Origin: Spirodela intermedia
Taxonomy: Eukaryota; Streptophyta; Magnoliopsida; Alismatales; Araceae
Direction of reading: 5' to 3'
Length of the DNA: 64,000 nt
NCBI GenBank assembly: GCA_902729315.2
Contig: LR746280.1
Span: 3,034,501 to 3,098,500, forward strand
Shown: piece by piece, positions 23,736 through 34,338 of the stretch
Layout of the letters: every line of letters begins with the position of its first letter
Numbering within the stretch: the stretch's first letter is position 1
Position numbers and translations under genes: made by a program
Notes under the pieces: generated by a model
Databases searched by the model: none
What the model saw: only the letters and a program-made list of their open reading frames with translations
What the model was told of the DNA's origin: nothing

Positions 23736-24902
23736 ATACCGAAAGGAGTCCAACCAGGGCAGCTGTTGGTCCTTAGAGGGAGAGGTATATCTGCTGAAGA
23801 ATTTACATTAAGAGATATGCCAAATGAACTACGACAGATTTTATTTTCTTTCACTATATTTCCTCCGTGTAACGATGAAATCGTACCAGGTTTGCCAAAG
23901 CGTCTTGGCTTTGTGGACCATGGTGATCAGTACGTGCGTTTCTGTGTAAATTTTCCTCTGTAAGATGCTACTTTCCTGGTGTAACAGTTTATACGCTTTG
24001 AATTTCTCCAATTATGACTGCCTGATTTTTTTGCGAATCATATACCCTCATTGTTCTTCGTAACGTTTCCATTCGATCCCTTGCATTGTGGAAGAGTGTG
24101 GATTGGCAGTAGGGAGTAATGTTTGGACCCAGCGGAGTGATTCTGAAGCTTCGTTGATTTATCTAATTGAATGGGGCAAAGTCCATGTTTTTGGATTTAT
24201 AAAATTGAGTAATCAAAACCTTCCCATCATGGAAAATCAGTGAAACACCATACAAGCGTTCTAACATAACATATTTCAACCACGCCAACACGAAATAAGC
24301 TGCATTGATTGTCCAGGTTCCTTCTTCCTTTTCTCTGATCTTTGTTCTCCAGTTCTGGCCTTTTTCTCTGCCTCTTGTTGCTGCTCACGACCACAGGAAG
24401 GTGAGGATCCAGAGTCCCGCAGCTGGCCTGCTGCTGGTCCGTTCTTTTCTTATCAGGCCAATTCAGCCATCCTTCTCCATCTATAGCGACATTCTCTTTT
24501 CCAGCCTTGTTTGATTGTTCCTCTTCTACTTCTGGTTCTTTTGCTAGTGGTGGGGAACTGGGTTTTCTTTTCAATGTGAGGCTCCCATGCCTTTTGTTTT
24601 CTCCCATGCATACATACCTGAGCTGGTGGAAGATAAAATGAATATCCCCTTCCATGATTATGCATGTATTTTTTTATGGTAGAATCTTTAGTCAAGTCAT
24701 AGTTTACATCGTAACTCAGATTTATTTATTTTTTTGTTTGATCAAATCATAATATATTATATGGTAGGTCATTCGTCAAATTGTTGATGTTGCATTTATT
24801 TACTACTTGTAGATCAGTGAACGACCGCCAGAAGTCCCTTTTGGAAGAGTTTGCAAAGGAGGAAGAGATTATTGAAAGAAATGCATATGAAGAAACAAAA
24901 TG

Positions 24903-27900
24903 GTTAGTGTCTTATGTTACTTGCCTGGCATTCAAGACCCGATTTATTTCTGCTGACCTCTGACAGGCTCATGCATCTTGTCTATGGATATGCACTTCAA
25001 TTATGAAACTTTCTATTGACAAGATAGTTCAATGCATAGTTGCTCAGTTCTTTCTCACCTTACCCATTCATTCCACTGACTTCTAGTTGGCGATCCCTTG
25101 TATATAACATGAGTAGGTCACACAAGTCCCTATGCACCAGATAAGTTGCTATGCTTTGTGCTGCTGTTATCACCATGGTCTAATCACTGAATACCCCCCC
25201 CTCTTTGTGACAATGATTATCTTATATTACATCCTCATGTGCAGATTTTTCTCCTTGATGAATTTTAATATTTTACATAACTTTGAACTGACAGAGGGCC
25301 AATTGTTAATGTAGAGTCCATAGCCTTATCCCCTCTGTCTGCAGGGGATCTACCCAGGACAGGCACATACGTACACTCTTTCTCATCCTCACACGAAGTC
25401 ACTGCCGATGCATTAGAGCTTCACTGCAGATCTCTGTAGAGGTGGCTGCTACCTTGTAGTTTTCTATGCCTCTTTGAGACTACGCCACCAATTAGCTTGA
25501 GCATCAGAGGCATCCTTGGGGTCCCTTTTTGTGCCTCCTTCAAGGCGCCTCATTAGGAGATGCTTTCCTAAAACCCAGCAGTGATGGATGAGCTGCTGCT
25601 GCTGCTGCTCCACACAGCTCCATTCACCAAACTTCTGGAGCAAGGAATTTAGTGGGTCCCCAACTCTATTCCATCTATCTATGAAATAAAGATAAATTAC
25701 GAATGAATAAAACTGTGCATATATGAAAATATATAAAATAAAAATCATACGTTAAGAGATAATTAGTCCTGGTGGGATATAAAAATTTGATCATAAAAGT
25801 ATTAAATAGAGGCAAAATAGCTGTCGTATTTTAGTGTTTATTTGAAGAATTTGAGAGAGGAACGGACATTTACGAATGGGATGCCATGGTAGCTGAAGCA
25901 TTAGGAGTATGCAGGGTTATGTTCCCTCGTTGCAATTGTATTGTTTGACTAAAAGTCAGTCTGGGTTCTCCGACGGTTAAATGGCAGATCCTATGTTTTG
26001 AAAATTTGCATTATCCCATCTGTTATATTTATTATCAATGGCAGCTCAGGGAAGACTTCTTCTTCCAATCAATGCAGATGGTGTTATTTTATTCCTAGAG
26101 TTTTGTTATCTGGAGATTCTCTCCTTCTTACGTGAACTCTGGGTCTGTCTGAATCTTGTTGGCATAGAATACAAATCCTGTTTTTCATGCTGCGGTCAAA
26201 CTATAGCTATGATGTGAGGACCAGTGCCTTTGATTTTCTTTGTTGTGCTATATTTTAACCTGAATATGATGAGGATTTTCGGAATGACCAACAGGCTTGA
26301 TGAGCGGCTGTCTACTGGTTGAACTTACAGGTGGCATCAAGTCTTCTCTCGTCCGAACAGGCATCTGTTCTTCTATCTGACTATCGGGGTCTTGTTCCTG
26401 GTGATCCAGCTCTTGCCTGATCTGTGATGATGAGTGGATAAATGAGTGGGCAGGCTTTGCTGTGGGTCCCAGCGCCAAGTTACAATTTTTAACCGCAGAC
26501 GGCTACTTATGGGAGGAGGATATTTTCTAATCTTCTCCACTCGCGGGGGCAATTTTTTCTTCTTTTTTTTTTTTTTTGTATACCAGTCGAGGAAAGTGTA
26601 AATCTCTGTTTTCAATAAGGTAATTTTTGTGTATAAAATTAATTCATTGATGTCATGTTTAAATAATCCCCTCTCCTTCCTCCCTTGCCTTTTTTCTTAA
26701 CTCTCCTTGATCCTGGATTACTTCCACCAGGAGTGACTTGTAAAATGTTGCAGCCAGAACTTATGGTTTTTGCCAAAGATGGAAATAAACCCCTTCTGTT
26801 CCTGTAAATATTGGGTAACTAATGTGATACCAAGATTGCACGCCTACTGACTATTCTTGCACCCAAATTGGCTGCAGCAATTGGCTAGGCCGCCATGCAT
26901 TACTCTCTAAGTTACACTTAGATGGGATTACTTATCATGGGTTGCATGATCGAAGATGTGGCATATTCAAATTTCTAAGATCTAAAACGACATGTCTACC
27001 TATTCAACTATTCACCATTATTAAGAAATTTCCTTGGACTCTCGAATGAATCCAAGGCTTTCTTGTCTCCCTCCACAACATCTAGTCATCATCTGCATGT
27101 TTCCATCTACTTACCTCTGAAATTTCATCTGCATGACCTCTGCTCATATCCATGGAAGCCTTTATATTTCATGATTCTAATCTTTGCTAATAACAGCAAG
27201 CTACTAATCGCGCGTCACATACCCATTAGATGAGTTACTTTCATATTGGCAAGGTCATGTCCCAGAGTCTAATGAATGAATGCCACCACTCATCTCTGAC
27301 AGGATGGTGGATGGATTAGTGTCAATGGTGATATAAGCTCTTTTGTACTTGGGCTGCTTGGACCACCGGATTGATGATTTCAGCTTTCCTAGGATGGGTG
27401 GGTCCTGCCAGGAAAAAGAGATGGCACAATGCCCAAGTGTGAAGAGATTAATGGCGTCCACATGAAATCTTGTCACAATCCCTCTTCCTTCCTCCTGAAT
27501 TTTCACGGATAAATATTGCTATAAAACATGGGCTAAAGTTCTTAATAAGCTGCTAAACCTGTTTGATGAACTTAAGCAAAATTGGTCATGCTGAGATTCT
27601 TCTAAGTGAGAGATTTCCTGTTTTATTTTACTTTCTTATTTTTTTGCATAATTCAAGACTCAGACTCAGTTTATCGCAATAAGGGTACAATGGACTCATC
27701 GAAGGAATCTTTGATTTCACCTCACGAGAGTAACCTGCTGCAAAAGTCAACTTCTAGCGTGAGATTTGCATGCACTTGTGCACATGCCAATGAAGGTGGA
27801 CCTCTATCAAATGAAGGGGGAATAGGTTGCATTAGCTGATATACTGGGGGTGGTTTTTGTCGGTAAATATAAAGCTTGTTTAAAAAACAGGACAGAATTT

Positions 27901-28319
27901 GGCAATTAGATAGCCCAAAGCATGCCGTGAGAGTAGAAAAAATTAAGCCTTGGAAAAAGATTCGATTACCCATTGACCAAAATCATGGGAAAAAAAAAGA
28001 TTAATTTGACTTCATTATGAAAATCAGAGTTGTAGACGAAAAGAAATCATGAGGGCCTTTCCTTACTGATCACAGCACAAATAGTATCATTATTTATTGT
28101 AGCAACCTTCCCCCACTTGTAATATCAAGGAGGGGTGGTGGCAGAAGAAATACAAAAAGATTCAAGTATACAATGGAGAATGGATGATGAATGGATGAAT
28201 ATGGCGCCCACTTCTTCGTATTGCAAGAATTCACAGAGCCCAATGCTCAATTTGTGCATGGATGGATGATCAACTGCAGGAGATAGAGTTTTGAAAATCG
28301 GGACTTGGGAGAGAGGTTA
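24903..28319. other. Intergenic stretch with no recognised gene
   Basis: Moderately AT-rich and without a frame I would call coding. It holds a CTG/CAG run at 25590-25610 (short Gln run on the minus strand), a T-run at 26561-26577, and the body of the left duplication copy. Confidence 0.5.
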
Positions 28320-28560
28320 TCTTCTGTAGCTTATATCGGACCGCTTCTCCTTCACTTTGCCTCCTCTATTTAAGCCCTTTTTCAACAGCTTCGGCTTGAG
28401 CTTCGATCCTCCTCACTATTAGATCATGGACGGACAAGGTCGTTAGAATGCAGCGTGAATTCACGTGATAGGCAAAGCATTGACCCTTAACTTCCCTCTG
28501 CCTCCGTTTCAGATCCTCCAATTCCTGTTGTATCTTCTCAGGGTCACCTCTCTCACGATG
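28320..28560 (-). pseudogene. GTE-like gene fragment, dead duplicate
   Basis: Two exon remnants match exons b and c of the gene at 30954-31813. They are RERGDPEKIQQELEDLKRR near 28557-28491, and near 28420-28322 a piece around RRIEAQAEAVEKGLK followed by an in-frame TAG. Both 5' splice sites are broken: GGGAAG/TTAAGG instead of /GTAAGG, and CAGAAG/ATAACC instead of /GTAGCC. The last exon is missing. It belongs to the left copy of the segmental duplication. Confidence 0.75.
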
Positions 28561-28575
28561 AGCAATAGAGAAGCG

Positions 28576-31460
28576 TTTATGTGTACATTTTTCTCTGTAA
28601 GATGCTACTCCCCTGGTATAGCAGTTTTTAAGCTTTGAATTTATCCGATTATGACTGTCTGATCTTTTTGTGCGTTTCTGACTTTTTTTCTGAATCTTAT
28701 ACCCTCATTTTTTACGACAATACTTTTTCAGAATGTTTCCATTTGATCCCTTGCATTGTGGAAGAGTGTGGATAGGCATTAAGGAGTAATGTTTGGACTC
28801 ATGGAGGGATTTTGAAGCTTCGTTGATTTATCTAATTGAATGGGGCATTAAGGAGTAATGTTTTTGAATTTATAAAATGGAGTTACCGAAACCTTCCAAT
28901 CATGAAAAAAAACCAGTGAAACACCATACAAGCATTCTAACATAACGTATTTCAGCCACGCCAACACGAAATAACCTGCACTGATTGTCCAGGTTCGTTC
29001 TTCCTTTTCTCTGATCTTTGTTCTCTAGTTCTGGCCTTTTCCTCTACCCCTTGTTGCTGCGCACCACCACAGGAAGGTGATGATCCAGAGTCCTGCAGCT
29101 GGCCTGCTGCTGGCCGCTCTTTTTTTATCAGGCCAATTCAGCCATCCTTCTCCATCTACAGTGACTTTCCCAGCGTTTTTCGATTGTTCCTCTTCTATTT
29201 ATGAATCAATGCATAGTTGCTCAGTTCGTTCTCATCTTACCCATTCATTCCACTGACGTCCAGTTGGCCATCCCTTGGATATAACATGGGTAGGTCACAC
29301 AGGCCCCCATGCACCAGATAAATTGCTATGCTTTGTGCTGCTGTTATCACCATGGTCCAATCATTGAATACCCCCCCTCTTTGTGATACTGATTATTTTA
29401 TATTACATTATCATGTGCAGATTTTTCTCCTTTATGAATTTTAATATTTTACATAACTTTGAACTGACAGAGGGCCAATTGTTAATGTAGACTCCATAGC
29501 GTTATCCCCTCTCTCTGCAGGGGATCTACCGAGGACAGGCGCATACATACACTCGTTCTCATCCTCACCCGAACTCACTGCAGATCTCTGTAGAGGCGGC
29601 TGCTACCTTGTAGTTTTCTATGCCTCTTTTACACTAGGCAACCAATAAGCTTGAGCATCAGAGGCATCCTCAGTAGTGTCCTTGGGGTCCATTTTTGTGC
29701 CTCCTTCAAGGCGCCTCGTTAGGAGATGCTTTCCTAAAACCCAGCAGTGATGGGTGAGCTGCTGCTGCTGCTCCACACAGCTATTCACGAAACTTCTGGA
29801 GCAAGGAATTTAGTGGGTCCCCAGCTCAATTCTATCTAACTATGAAATAAAGACAAATCATGAATAAATAAAGCTGTGCATTTATGATAATCTATACAAT
29901 TAAAGATCGTATGTTAAGAGAATAATAGTCGTGGTGAGATATAAACATTTGATCATAAAATTATTAAATAGAGACAAAAAAGCTGTCGTTTTTTGGTGTT
30001 TCTTTGAAGAATTTGAGAGAGGAACTGCCACATCCAAATGGTATGCCATGGTAGCTGAAGCATTGGGAATACACAGTGTTAAGTTCTCTCGTTGCAATTG
30101 TATTGTATGAATAAAAGTCAGTCTGGATTCTCCGAGGTGAAATGGTAGATGCCATGTTTCGAAAATTTGAATTATCCCATCTGATATGATTTTATCACCA
30201 ATTGCAGCTGCCAATGAATGCGGATAATTTTATTTGATTCCTAGAGTTTTTTTGTCTGGAGATCCTGGAGTCTGGGTGCCTTTGAGTTTCTTTGTTGTGC
30301 TATGTTTTAACCTGAATATGCTTCTTTCGGTTTCTTTGAGTTTCTCTGTTTTCATTAAACTAGTTAATTGATTATTTTCATTTTATGTAATCATCCCTCC
30401 TCCCTCCTTGCCTTTTTTCTTTCTAACTCACCTTGATCCTGGAATATTTCCATAAGGAGTGAAATGTAAACTATCACCTTGATCATGTTCCCTGAGAAGT
30501 AAACCCTTCTGTTCATGTTTATTTGGTAACTAAAGAGATCCCAATGATGCACGTCTACTGACTATTCTTGCAAAAAAATTGGCCACAGCAATAAGACAGC
30601 CCAAGGCATGCGTCAGAGTATAAAAAATTAAGCCTTGGAAAATGATTCGAGTACCCATTGACTCAAATCATGGGAAAAAAAATATTAATTTGATTTCATG
30701 ATGAAAACCAGAGTTGTAGACGAAAAAAACAATCACGAGGGTCTTTCTTCCTGATCATAGAACAAGTAATATCATCATTTATTGTAGCAACCTCCCCCCA
30801 CTTGTAATCTCAAGGAGGGGTGATGGCAGAAGAAATACAAGAGGATTCCAATATACAATCGAGGAAGGATGATGAATGAATGAATATGACAACCCCTTCT
30901 TCGTATTACAGTAATTTTCAGAGGCTAATGCTCAGTCTATGCCTTCATCTCAATCAGCCCTTCATGGTCATGCTCTGCTTCAAATCAGCTAGCTCTTTAG
31001 CTGAGAGGTCCACGCACTGGGCATAGCCCAGCATCTTAAGATCCTCCCATATCTCGTAACAGTCATCAATCTCGACCGTCTTCTCCATCTGAAAAGTCAA
31101 CATGGCCACCTTGAGTTGAATTAGGCCAGAAAAATACCTTTTACTTGGAAGGAAGAATTGGAAATGGGGGCCGGGGGAGAGAGGCTACCTTCTGTATCTT
31201 CAATCGGGCCGCTTTTCTTTCCCTTTCCCTCTGTTTAAGCACTCTTTCAACAGCTTTGGCTTGGGCATTGATCCTCCTCCTCTCTTTTGGATCAAAGGAC
31301 GAATGAGGTCGTTAATGTGGCGTAAATTCAAAGTAGAAAATTCCTTCATGCATTCACGTGATGGGCAAAGCGTTGACCCTTACCTTCCCCTTGCTTTCGT
31401 TTCAGATCCTTCAGTTCCCGCCGTAACTTCTTTGGGTCACCTCTCTCACACTGAGGAAGA
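28576..31460. repeat. Segmental duplication, right copy
   Basis: Direct repeat of 23935-28575 with many substitutions and several large indels. It lacks DnaJ exon 5 (a gap of about 490 bp at 29205) and about 1 kb at 30590, but it keeps the last exon of the GTE-like gene. The fragment at 28576-28600 is the end of DnaJ exon 4 plus its donor. Confidence 0.85.
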
Positions 31461-31813
31461 CAGAAGATAGAAGAGAGAAGAGGTGAGAGTCTCAGGATGA
31501 CTGATCAGGGAAGCTGACCAAAAACGGTGAAAGTTCTGTAGCGAAACGTTACCTTGTGAAGAATCATCTTCTCTTGGGCTCGAAGGATGGTATCTGCAAA
31601 TCGTCTCTTCAACAGGGCAGCGCGAAGTGCTCTATTGGGAGACAAAAGACTCTCGGATGATGGAGGAATTCGATCACAGGTCTTCAGGGGCCTGTGATTC
31701 TTCCCTGAGATTGTTCTGTGCGAAATACATGTCACTTGAGCAAGCTCCCCCTTCGATTGCCTCTTTAATGACAGCTCGACAACAGCACTCATGGACGCAC
31801 AATCTGGTGCCAT
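30954..31813 (-). CDS. Short GTE-like protein (bromodomain-family C-terminus without bromodomain), 4 exons
   Basis: Minus-strand exons are 31813-31553, 31450-31384, 31283-31189 and 31088-30954. All borders are GT/AG with matching phases and give about 185 residues. Exon a holds SSESLLSPNRALRAALLKRR and FADTILRAQEKM; exon b CERGDPKKLRRELKDLKRK; exon c a charged, probably coiled-coil run (INAQAKAVERVLKQRERER); exon d starts MEKTVEIDDCYEIWEDLKML. This is the C-terminal part of plant GTE (BET-type) transcription regulators, where the LSPNR..RAALLK.RFADTI block and the ERGDPEKLRRE coil follow the bromodomain and NET domain (family knowledge, recalled). I see no bromodomain within the window. The start at 31813 (MAPDCASMS) is the first ATG of the open exon, and an upstream exon cannot be excluded. 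The gene is convergent with the DnaJ remnant. Function and expression are unproven. Confidence 0.7.
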
Positions 31814-32492
31814 AGCTGGCGGATTTTATGAAAAAGTGACGAACTCTCAGAAGGGAAGAAGATTTTGATCGCAGCCGGAAGTAGGACGGTAAAACAAAGG
31901 AAAACGAATGCCTGAACAACTACCAGGGTGGCTGAGCGTTGGGAAGAAAGATGGGTACAGAAGGGATCCACATTACTGAAAGGAAAGAAGAGAAACAGAG
32001 CAACGAGAACGGCAGAAAGAACGTACCTGGTCGACCGACGAGAAGAGTGTCACCTCCGACCCAAGAACCCCTCCTCTCTCTGTCTCTCTCGTTCTCTCTT
32101 GCTCTCGCTCTCCCTCTATCTCTCTGTCACTCTCGTTCTGTCTCTCTCCCTCTCTCTCGCTCTCGCTCTCTGTCTGTCTCTTTCCAGGAGTGGAGAACAG
32201 TAGAAGGAAGCGGTCGGCCAGCATCAGAGTGACAACAACGGCCGAGCGCGTGTGGTGAGAGCGGGCGGGAAAGAGGCGGGAAGGGGTCATTTAATCTTTT
32301 AAAACGAGTACCCAACGAGCTCTCCGGTCGACACGTCACTAATGGCCGTTGAAGTGGCGGGAAGAAGGCGGACGGCTATTCTTCACTCTCACTCTCTCTC
32401 TCTCTCTCTTTCTTTCTCTCGCTCAAACCCGCCAAGTCTCCCTCATCTCCCTGATCGCCCACTACAGCGCTTTTGGTTCTGTCAACATGGCC

Positions 32493-32529
<37 letters not shown>

Positions 32530-32595
32530 TCTTAGCAGGAACTTCCGGAGTGAGTCAGAGAATGTTATCCCCCCCTCTTTGTGATACTGATTATT
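31814..32595. repeat. CT-rich, microsatellite-bearing stretch
   Basis: It holds interrupted CT/GCTCTC tracts at 32073-32190, 32383-32420 and 32493-32510, the last followed by (CA)n at 32511-32529. It may include the promoter and 5' UTR of the GTE-like gene on the minus strand, since CT-rich leaders are common in plants, but no TATA box was assigned. Confidence 0.6.
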
Positions 32596-33080
32596 CTTGG
32601 GAATCAGCATTGACCTTACTTTGACAAATACTGAAAATACTCCCATGAAAGGAGCATTTTACAAGAAAATAGAAAATTTGGTTTGAAGGGGGGTTTACCC
32701 GCTCACCAACATTCTTTCCAAACCACATTGAGAAATGACAGTTGACTGACCCTTGTGCGAACTCCATGTAAGGGCAGTCATTAGGCTCCACATTGCTTGA
32801 TTAGTGTGATCTTCTGATCTTCAACACTCAAGATTTTTAGTCTTCATACTGAGTATCCAAGAACAGAAGCCTCATTCAAAATGCTGAATGCTTGATTTAT
32901 TTTAAAGTTTAATTTTGTCATGTCAATGATTAGTGGTGCACACGCAGTTTTATTTGGTTCATATGTTACTGTTATTTTATTGATAAAATTATTTTGAGAG
33001 ATATTTGAAATTGGGTTGATTTTGATTTTAAATTGGTTTTGACTCATCTTGTCCTGTTAAGATTGAGGACAATTTGATCT
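32596..33080 (+). repeat. Second copy of part of DnaJ intron 1
   Basis: It matches 22250-22758 closely, with one 27-bp gap near 32690 and scattered substitutions. It is flanked by direct repeats of roughly 60 bp at 32501-32566 and 33079-33136 (ending GGAGTGAGTCAGAGAATGTT). It is separated from the left repeat by about 29 bp that resemble 29368-29396. Confidence 0.85.
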
Positions 33081-33300
33081 CTCTCTCACACACACACACT
33101 CTTATTAGGAACTTCTGGAGTGAGTCAGAGAATGTTTTGCATGGTGTTTCCAAGGAGGCTCATCTCAGGATGGTGGGTCCCATATTTTTTTCTAACCTCC
33201 TAGTTCCTTTCAATATTTCCAGCATTTGGTCTTCATATTGATCAGCATTCTTCTGAATTTCCTGCATTTCACGTGCAGGCAGCCCGCCACAGTTGGGGTT

Positions 33301-33992
<692 letters not shown>

Positions 33993-34262
33993 TTTGAATC
34001 CTACTAGAGTCAAAATTCATATTTTTATTTGATTAAATCGTGACTTTCTTATAGATCACCAGTGAAGGATTAAGTCACCAGAATCGCTTGATCATCAACG
34101 AAAATCTTGTCAATGAGATTCACAGAATATTATTACAAAAATTACTAAACGATTCACAATAAAAGGATTACGAATTCATTGAGTAACTCATCTCTAATTG
34201 ATCAACGAACAAATCATCTTAGGAAGATGATGATTTGCTGAAAGATGAGTCGCCACCTCCTT
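33993..34262 (+). repeat. LTR fragment, plus strand
   Basis: It covers the central LTR stretch from the GGTTTGAATCCTACTAGAG block to GAGTCGCCACCTCC. It is joined at 34262 to sequence that reads as the same family on the minus strand, so an inversion or a truncated second copy meets it there. Confidence 0.7.
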
Positions 34263-34338
34263 ATTCAAACTCTTGTCAGTCGCCTACTTACATGAGAAAG
34301 AGTGATATAAGTACAAGAATACCTTTATAAAGTGGCAT

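Larger units (their letters stand above)
20668..24902 (+). pseudogene. 5'-truncated DnaJ (Hsp40) gene, ATJ1-like C-terminal domain
   Basis: Five exons keep frame across all junctions. They are 20668-20739 (VAKDPIFSRDGADMYV), 22822-22878 (AILGGKIQVPTLLGK), 23736-23784 (IPKGVQPGQLLVLRGRG), 23890-23959 (LPKRLGFVDHGDQYVRF) and 24813-24902 (SVNDRQKSLLEEFAKEE). Together they form the C-terminal substrate-binding domain of a type I DnaJ chaperone that would work with Hsp70. The wording is closest to mitochondrial plant DnaJ proteins of the ATJ1 type (from memory). The J-domain, G/F and zinc-finger exons are absent; the array ends 62 bp upstream of the first exon. A last exon might start at 24967 (CTGACAG acceptor) and stop after about 12 codons. 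The first intron has a GC donor (CAG/GCAAG). The exons carry no stops, so truncation was recent, or the 5' part lies elsewhere. Confidence 0.8.
23935..28575. repeat. Segmental duplication, left copy
   Basis: From the end of DnaJ exon 4 (CTCTGTAAGATGCTAC at 23956) to a GTE-like fragment near 28560, this stretch is repeated in direct orientation at 28576-31460. Matching landmarks are 24231 with 28896, 25028 with 29207, 25460 with 29607, 26240 with 30287 and 27900 with 30590. This copy keeps DnaJ exon 5 and about 1 kb (26885-27890) that the other lacks. Confidence 0.85.

Noticed and set aside
24227-24655. 142-codon minus-strand frame downstream of DnaJ exon 4
   Set aside because: Lies in the DnaJ intron and the duplicated segment; the duplicate at 28896-29190 does not keep it open, and no domain is visible.
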